Made by a program: the position numbers and the translations under genes. Shown here one piece after another: positions 5,587 to 9,578 of a stretch of 9,578 nucleotides of DNA. The notes beneath the pieces were generated by a model. The model was not told where the DNA came from. It searched no databases and was given only the letters and a program-made list of their open reading frames with translations. The number at the start of each line of letters is the position of its first letter. The stretch's first letter is position 1. Source of the DNA: Campylobacterales bacterium (lineage in GTDB: Bacteria; Campylobacterota; Campylobacteria; Campylobacterales; QNZT01); NCBI GenBank assembly GCA_015489185.1, contig WGAE01000265.1, forward strand, positions 1 through 9,578. The letters run 5' to 3'.

Positions 5587-5615
5587 TTTATACGTTTTTT
5601 CGTATATTTTGTCAA
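5587..5615 (-). promoter_or_regulatory. Strong promoter for the XRE gene with an inverted repeat in its spacer
   Basis: On the minus strand TTGACA (5615-5610) is followed after 17 bases by TATAAA (5592-5587). The inverted repeat TATACG-N6-CGTATA (5589-5606) covers most of the spacer and overlaps the -10 box, an ideal repressor position. The predicted start is near 5580, leaving a leader of about 145 bases before the ATG at 5433. The same ATACG/CGTAT half-sites recur in that leader at 5472-5489. Confidence 0.65.
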
Positions 5616-5660
5616 TTTTTTATACCATTCTTAAATAGTTTCACTAACCTAACATAAAAA

Positions 5661-5684
5661 TGGTAAATATTTCACCGTTTACCA
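5661..5684. repeat. Inverted repeat TGGTAAA-N10-TTTACCA
   Basis: Perfect seven-base arms (5661-5667 and 5678-5684), centred about 53 bases before the predicted sigma-54 start and upstream of the XRE promoter. It is a candidate binding site for an activator or repressor; I cannot assign the protein. Confidence 0.5.
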
Positions 5685-5699
5685 ATCGTGACACCGTTC

Positions 5700-5715
5700 T
5701 GGCACGCCCTGTGCT
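5700..5715 (+). promoter_or_regulatory. Sigma-54 (RpoN) promoter
   Basis: TGGCACG, four bases, then GTGCT matches the sigma-54 consensus TGGCACG-N4-TTGCW in all but one position. The invariant GG (5701-5702) and GC (5713-5714) have the required spacing. Predicted start is near 5726, 44 bases before the ATG at 5770. A weaker sigma-70-like CATAAT (5719-5724) lies just downstream. Confidence 0.75.
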
Positions 5716-5769
5716 GATCATAATGTAAGCAAACAACCCCGCATCGCAAACGCAGCAAAAGGAGTAGTG

Positions 5770-6498
5770 ATGTTCGATCCGTTCAGACTCGCATACAGTA
5801 AGACACGTTGTCTCAGAATTGGAAACGGTCCTGAAACGACCCTCTATCGATCTCTTTCCTGGCATACGATTGCAGAAAAAAACGGCAGAAAGATTGCCCG
5901 GTACAGGCTCCAAAATGTATATGATAGATCTGAAATCGTCGTTTTGGAAGTGCATCGTGATCAGAGTCGTAACTTTCACATTCACGCCTATCGACTGATC
6001 GAAGATTACCCGTTCAATCCCTCGTTTGCGGCGATGCTCGGCACACCGGTTATCACTTTTACGCCGCAACATGAAGAGGGACAGGGAAAAGAGATTTATG
6101 AAAGAGTTGTTACTCCGGGGGAAAAGATCGAAATCGTCAAATATATCTGTGAACCTGAAAACCTCCCTGCCCCACCCTGGATGCTGGGATATACCCGTGA
6201 CGCACACGGGCACTGGTATCAACTGATCGAACAGTCGCAGGGAAGACTCAAATCACTTTCAAAAAGTATTGCTTTACGCTGCTGGGAATATGAGAGTGAA
6301 GATCGCACAAGACTTTTGATTGAGCGGGAAGAACGTAAGAGAGAACATGCCGAATCGTTTCAGATCTATCTGGGCAAAGAACTGTCACGAAGGGAGATTC
6401 ATATCGTCCCTTCATGGCAGCTTCCAGAGTGTATGCGTTTTACGAAGCAGGCACCGTCACCGCATCTTTATGCATCATCACCCAGTGAAAATACATAA
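5770..6498 (+). CDS. Protein of unknown function behind a sigma-54 promoter
   Basis: 242 residues. The ATG at 5770 is preferred over a GTG at 5767 because GGAG (5761-5764) stands 5 bases before it. There is no signal peptide or membrane segment, so it should be cytoplasmic. The N-terminal half (about 15-105) alternates in a beta-like pattern with aromatic and His residues (NFHIHAYRL at 68-76). PAPPWMLGY lies at 133-141. A strongly charged helix (about 175-198, including EREERKRE) follows. I recognise no domain. The last 19 residues are encoded opposite the end of the EI24 gene, so this tail may be recent or dispensable. The promoter implies control by an RpoN activator; in Campylobacterota sigma-54 mainly serves flagellar genes, so a link to motility or surface functions is possible but unproven. 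Confidence 0.75.
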   Translation: MFDPFRLAYSKTRCLRIGNGPETTLYRSLSWHTIAEKNGRKIARYRLQNVYDRSEIVVLEVHRDQSRNFHIHAYRLIEDYPFNPSFAAMLGTPVITFTPQHEEGQGKEIYERVVTPGEKIEIVKYICEPENLPAPPWMLGYTRDAHGHWYQLIEQSQGRLKSLSKSIALRCWEYESEDRTRLLIEREERKREHAESFQIYLGKELSRREIHIVPSWQLPECMRFTKQAPSPHLYASSPSENT

Positions 6499-7375
6499 TC
6501 AGCGCGAAAAAGGGTGCGAAGATATTGATGACTGGAATCAGATTAAGCAGCGATGCCGTTGCAGCGATCGTCCATAAAACCAGCTGATGCGTACGCAGCG
6601 CATCGATTTGCGCTTTGGTCGCATAGAGTGACGCCGCGCCCAGAAAATAGGACTCTTTGATCAGCCACGCCCAGAGCAATACCTGCACCAGAATATTAAA
6701 AAACGGCACAAACAGCAACGGGAAAAAGAGTACCAGCAATACAAAAAAGATCACCGCATCACGAAACGCAACCGGTAAAAACGGTACATGCTCCTCTTTT
6801 TTGACCATCACGGCATTTGGATAATCACGCTCCTGCAGATGACGCAGAAACGATTTGCGCATCATCAATACCACAATCGCCAGCGTCACGATAAAAAGGT
6901 TGTAATAGATCAGCGCCGCAAGCATCATCGCCACGCCCGCTTCCAGTGTCTGAAACGGAAACCACGCCAGCACTTTCGCCACCTCCCCGTAAACCATGTC
7001 CCAGTTCAAGAAGGCAAACAAAGTCCAGCCCAGCGCAATCAGCAAAAGTAAAAAAATCGAAAAGAGATTGTACGATTTCGCACTCACATGCCGAAAGATC
7101 AGTACATTGCCGAACGAAACGATCAGCGCATAGGTAATCAACACCGCCGCAAACCAGACAAATCCACCGATCAGAAAGGCACCGTTGGCTTTGAGAATCG
7201 AAAAGGGCACCCAACTGATAAACATCCCGGTAAATGCAACCGTCGGTTGCCACAACAGATAAGCGATCCCAAACCAGACGATTGCAAGCGGCACCCCGGT
7301 CATCAACGCCGTTTTGAGTACCGGCCAGCTTAGTGTATCGCGTATTCCGTATATAATGGTCTGTGTTGTTTTCAT
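6440..7375 (-). CDS. EI24/CysZ-like integral membrane protein
   Basis: 311 residues with about six or seven hydrophobic spans (roughly 20-43, 68-95, 104-124, 145-171, 207-237 and 266-300, the last probably two). Near the C-terminus, FNILVQVLLWAWLIKESYF (226-244) and NLIPVINIFAPFFAL (278-292) fit the EI24 domain, which includes the sulfate permease CysZ and other poorly known proteins. The substrate cannot be told from sequence and no sulfate-assimilation gene is nearby, so I do not use the name cysZ. AGGAG lies 7 bases before the ATG. The gene is divergent from 7532-8026, with a CRP/FNR-like palindrome between them. Its last 59 bases overlap the converging gene 5770-6498, an unusual arrangement that leaves no room for a separate terminator. 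Confidence 0.8.
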   Translation of the reverse strand: MKTTQTIIYGIRDTLSWPVLKTALMTGVPLAIVWFGIAYLLWQPTVAFTGMFISWVPFSILKANGAFLIGGFVWFAAVLITYALIVSFGNVLIFRHVSAKSYNLFSIFLLLLIALGWTLFAFLNWDMVYGEVAKVLAWFPFQTLEAGVAMMLAALIYYNLFIVTLAIVVLMMRKSFLRHLQERDYPNAVMVKKEEHVPFLPVAFRDAVIFFVLLVLFFPLLFVPFFNILVQVLLWAWLIKESYFLGAASLYATKAQIDALRTHQLVLWTIAATASLLNLIPVINIFAPFFALIMYFHWVMMHKDAVTVPAS

Positions 7376-7404
7376 CGTTCCACTCCTGACAGACTGTTTA
7401 GTGC

Positions 7405-7410
7405 ATTATA
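7405..7410 (-). promoter_or_regulatory. -10 box of the EI24 gene
   Basis: A perfect TATAAT on the minus strand with predicted start near 7398, about 23 bases before the ATG. No -35 match lies at 16-18 bases. Instead the palindrome 7433-7448 is centred at about -42.5, which suggests activator dependence. Confidence 0.65.
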
Positions 7411-7432
7411 ACACAACTAAAACAGAAGCGTA

Positions 7433-7448
7433 TGTCAGCTAACTGACA
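7433..7448. promoter_or_regulatory. CRP/FNR-like palindrome shared by two divergent promoters
   Basis: TGTCAG and CTGACA flank CTAA, equivalent to TGTCA-N6-TGACA, which is the 5-6-5 spacing of CRP-type sites with half-site TGTCA instead of TGTGA. Its centre lies 41.5 bases upstream of the predicted plus-strand start and 42.5 bases upstream of the predicted minus-strand start. Two Crp/Fnr-family regulators are encoded downstream on the plus strand. Confidence 0.6.
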
Positions 7449-7469
7449 GAAGGATGAGAATATTTGGCA

Positions 7470-7475
7470 TATAAT
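7470..7475 (+). promoter_or_regulatory. -10 box of the helical-protein/regulator gene group
   Basis: A perfect TATAAT with predicted start at 7482, 50 bases before the ATG at 7532. There is no -35 box at normal distance. The palindrome at 7433-7448 sits at -41.5, as in class II activation. Confidence 0.65.
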
Positions 7476-7531
7476 TATGTAAAGTAAAAGAGGTGTAGTA
7501 CGGTACCCGCAGAAGGGTGGAAGGAGTGCAA

Positions 7532-8026
7532 ATGTCATACAAAGAGGAAATCCGACAATTAATAGAGTCTTTGGAATCGGAGAACACAAACTTCGAAAAT
7601 CGTATTGTAGAGACGGTACATACGCTCTATTTCAAAGCGTTGAACGAATCCAAAAAAACGGGACTCTCCGTTGAAAGTATCACGTATGAAATGTTAGAGG
7701 GTATTGAAGAGGCACTCGAACACCTAAACCATACCCGAACACAAAAACTGCTTCATGATATTTCAGAAACGATTGCAGAGGTCATACACAGTTGCGCACA
7801 GGAAAATATCTCTCATAAATATCGCAACGTCCAGCTTGCAAAAGAGAAACTTCAAGATACAATCGAGATGGAAAAAGCGCATCTCGCCGAATCGATGGAT
7901 GCCTTCAGAGCCTACGCAAAAGATCATCAACACGATGATTTCGCCGAAAGTCTTGAAATACTGAAAGAACGTATGCAACAAATGAAGCAAACGCTGACTG
8001 ACAAAATCGAAAAAAAGGAAGAATAA
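7532..8026 (+). CDS. Helical, coiled-coil-like protein of unknown function
   Basis: 164 residues from the ATG at 7532, which has AAGGAG 5 bases upstream; an in-frame GTG... start at 7517 is less likely because it lies before that ribosome binding site. The protein is almost entirely predicted helix, rich in Glu, Lys and His, without signal peptide or membrane span. Heptad-like stretches lie at about 100-120 (LAKEKLQDTIEMEKAHL) and 140-162 (SLEILKERMQQMKQTLTDKI). One cysteine stands at 88. I recognise no family. No terminator follows, and the first Crp/Fnr gene starts 79 bases later on the same strand, so the three genes may be transcribed together from the TATAAT at 7470. Confidence 0.75.
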   Translation: MSYKEEIRQLIESLESENTNFENRIVETVHTLYFKALNESKKTGLSVESITYEMLEGIEEALEHLNHTRTQKLLHDISETIAEVIHSCAQENISHKYRNVQLAKEKLQDTIEMEKAHLAESMDAFRAYAKDHQHDDFAESLEILKERMQQMKQTLTDKIEKKEE

Positions 8027-8105
8027 AATTACTTTATTATCTCATTAACAGGCAAAAAGATGTACAATTTCAGTGCAACTTTTTTGAAAAAGCGAGTTCT
8101 CTGTT

Positions 8106-8837
8106 ATGAAACAAAATGATCCGGACTATTCCAAAGCCTTCACCGCACTGCGACAAAGCAGTCTCTTTGGAGAACTCGACGAATCGGTTTTACATGAACT
8201 CCTTGCCAGCTTTCGTCCCGTAACCTGGCAAAAAAGCGAAACAATCGACCCGGAAATCGGCGCGAAGTATTGCCATTTTATCGTTTCGGGTAAATTGAAA
8301 ATCACCCAGGTCGATCCCGATACCGGACGAACGATCGCACCTTTTTTACTCAGTTCAGGGGATATTTACGATATATTTGCACTTCTTGACGGCAAAGAGC
8401 ACACCGCCTTTCCGATCGCGATGGAAAAGGTCGTTACACTCCAACTGCCGCTTTCTGAGGCAAGAGCGTGTCTGCGCAAACACCCCGAGTTCAACGCGCA
8501 GTTTCTTCCCTATCTGGGAGAGATGATGCGACAACTCGAACAGTTCAATACTTCACTGGTATTTCACGATACCACTACCAGACTCGCCGAACTGATTTTA
8601 CGCCACACAATTCCCGAAAAAGATCCGCACGACGGACACTGCGAAGTGCGACTCATCAACAATCTCTCTCACGAGTCGCTGGCGGAGATGATCGGATCGG
8701 TACGCTCTGTCGTCAGCTCTCAAATACACAAACTCAAGGAAGAAGGCGTCATCATCAGCAAACGCGGACATCTTGCCGTTAAAAATCTTGAAAAACTCAT
8801 ACAAAAAATCAACCGCCTGCATTGTAAAAAAGAGTAA
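8106..8837 (+). CDS. Crp/Fnr-family transcriptional regulator, first of a tandem pair
   Basis: 243 residues. The N-terminal cyclic-nucleotide-binding-like beta barrel covers about 15-135, the dimer helix about 134-168 and the winged HTH about 183-230, with recognition helix near SVRSVVSSQ (198-206). The usual cAMP-contact motif (FGE...RxA) is absent: the matching loop reads SSGDIYDIF (83-91), so another signal is likely. Cys56 in a YCH motif is shared with the neighbour and might sense redox state or bind haem or metal; this is a guess. Compared with E. coli CRP, Arg180 is kept while Glu181 and Arg185 appear replaced by Ser, so a half-site other than GTGA is expected. The ribosome binding site is weak. 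TACAAT at 8063-8068 may be an internal -10 box. The next gene begins 2 bases after the stop. Confidence 0.9.
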   Translation: MKQNDPDYSKAFTALRQSSLFGELDESVLHELLASFRPVTWQKSETIDPEIGAKYCHFIVSGKLKITQVDPDTGRTIAPFLLSSGDIYDIFALLDGKEHTAFPIAMEKVVTLQLPLSEARACLRKHPEFNAQFLPYLGEMMRQLEQFNTSLVFHDTTTRLAELILRHTIPEKDPHDGHCEVRLINNLSHESLAEMIGSVRSVVSSQIHKLKEEGVIISKRGHLAVKNLEKLIQKINRLHCKKE

Positions 8838-8839
8838 TC

Positions 8840-9556
8840 ATGCAACCGACAGATCATGCATATCAGACAATATTCAAAACGCTTCATGAAATGCCGCTTT
8901 TTGAAAAACTCGATGAGACGACACTGCACAATTTTTTGAAGCATTGTAAATTGACAACCTGGTCCAAAAGTGAAACCATCGATTCCGACAGAGGATTGCA
9001 TTATTGCCATATTCTCCTCTCGGGAAGGCTGAAGATTTTGGAGGTCGATCCGATAACCGGCAGAAGTATCGCCCCGTTTCTGTTGACGACGGGAGATATT
9101 TACGATCTTTTCTGTCTGCTCGACGGTAAACCCCATGAAGTTCAGCCGGTCACACTCGACAGTGTCACCGCACTCTATGTTCCGATCGAAACAGCCAGAG
9201 AGTGGATTCATACCCATCCTCGCTTCAACGAAGCTTTTCTTCCCTATCTTGGCAAAATGATGCGGCGTCTCGAAATGTTCGGTGAATCGGTCGTCTTCGA
9301 CGATACGGCAACCCGACTTTCAAAACTGATCCTGCATCATGTCGATAGCACACCGTCCGACAACCACTATCCGGTAAAATTGATCAACAATCTCTCGCAT
9401 GAATCGCTGGCGGAGATGATCGGATCGGTGCGTTCCGTCGTCAATACGCAACTGAAACGACTCAAAGAGGAGCAGATTCTCCTCTCCCGACGCGGGCATC
9501 TTGCCGTCAAAAATCTCGAAGCGTTGCTCCGTAAAATCGAAAAAATCTCTTCCTGA
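8840..9556 (+). CDS. Crp/Fnr-family transcriptional regulator, second of a tandem pair
   Basis: 238 residues, same layout as the preceding regulator: sensor barrel about 15-135, dimer helix about 134-168, winged HTH about 181-228. By hand alignment the two are about 55-60% identical, gap-free over the first 167 residues. A block of 21 residues covering most of the HTH (181-201 here, 183-203 in the neighbour) is identical, so both probably recognise the same or nearly the same DNA. The cAMP-contact residues are also missing (TTGDIYDLF at 83-91), and the YCH motif with Cys56 is kept. The ATG lies 2 bases after the upstream stop, and the only ribosome binding site candidate is GAG inside the upstream gene's end, so translation is probably coupled. 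A heterodimer or an antagonistic pair is possible. No terminator is seen before the window ends. Confidence 0.9.
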   Translation: MQPTDHAYQTIFKTLHEMPLFEKLDETTLHNFLKHCKLTTWSKSETIDSDRGLHYCHILLSGRLKILEVDPITGRSIAPFLLTTGDIYDLFCLLDGKPHEVQPVTLDSVTALYVPIETAREWIHTHPRFNEAFLPYLGKMMRRLEMFGESVVFDDTATRLSKLILHHVDSTPSDNHYPVKLINNLSHESLAEMIGSVRSVVNTQLKRLKEEQILLSRRGHLAVKNLEALLRKIEKISS

Positions 9557-9578
9557 TCTAATCCGTTTACTTTTATAG

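Larger units (their letters stand above)
5434..5769. other. AT-rich divergent control region between the XRE gene and the sigma-54-driven gene
   Basis: About 336 bases without a confident gene. From left to right it holds ATACG/CGTAT half-sites (5472-5489), a short inverted repeat GACAA-N5-TTGTC (5570-5584), the XRE promoter (5587-5615), an inverted repeat TGGTAAA-N10-TTTACCA (5661-5684) and a sigma-54 promoter (5700-5715). The stretch 5521-5640 is made almost wholly of A and T. Confidence 0.6.

Noticed and set aside
5644..6222. 192-codon minus-strand frame
   Set aside because: Opposite strand of the sigma-54-driven gene; it also runs through that gene's promoter and has no ribosome binding site.
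6788..7333. Plus- and minus-strand frames inside the EI24 gene
   Set aside because: Shadows of a membrane protein gene; their products are low-complexity and lack starts with ribosome binding sites.
8106..9556. True cAMP-responsive CRP
   Set aside because: The FGE...RxA cyclic-nucleotide contacts are absent in both proteins, and the recognition helix differs from CRP at two of three key residues.
1..9578. CRISPR array, tRNA, rRNA or insertion-sequence ends
   Set aside because: No regularly spaced direct repeats, no cloverleaf with a T-loop motif, and no terminal inverted repeats with target duplications were seen by eye.

Overview
The window looks like chromosomal DNA from a campylobacterotal bacterium of the Sulfurovum/Sulfurimonas type. 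The basis is the style of GrpE and DnaK, strong AAGGAG ribosome binding sites, promoters dominated by TATAAT-like -10 boxes, and a soluble-type chemotaxis-receptor N-terminus. This placement is my reading of the proteins, not a database result. I see no tRNA, rRNA, CRISPR array or intact insertion sequence.

Left part (1-2195): on the minus strand lie the frameshifted start of a coiled-coil, chemotaxis-receptor-like gene running off the left edge, and a small lipoprotein gene. A 46-residue single-span membrane protein on the plus strand has its own terminator. Next come a Phd-type antitoxin and RelE/YafQ-type toxin pair with its own promoter, and a hypoxanthine/uracil-type DNA glycosylase gene that starts about 15 bases past the dnaK terminator.

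Middle part (2211-5615): grpE-dnaK is a two-gene heat-shock operon on the minus strand. It has a perfect consensus promoter (TTGACA-N17-TATAAT), an 8-4-8 inverted repeat in its leader and a 14-9-14 inverted repeat upstream. No hrcA gene lies directly upstream and I find no CIRCE sequence. Behind it are a small XRE-family regulator and an overlapping 38-residue ORF, read from a strong promoter that contains an inverted repeat.

Right part (5616-9578): a 242-residue protein of unknown function sits behind a near-consensus sigma-54 promoter and converges with, and overlaps, an EI24/CysZ-like membrane protein gene. The EI24 gene is divergent from a helical protein gene followed by two tandem Crp/Fnr-family regulators that are about 55-60% identical. 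A CRP/FNR-like palindrome (TGTCA-N6-TGACA) lies midway between the two divergent TATAAT boxes, centred at about -41.5 for one predicted start and -42.5 for the other, the class II activator position. The regulators may therefore control their own operon and the EI24 gene from one shared site. This and the inverted repeats at grpE-dnaK are the most interesting signals here. All regulatory assignments are inferred from sequence.
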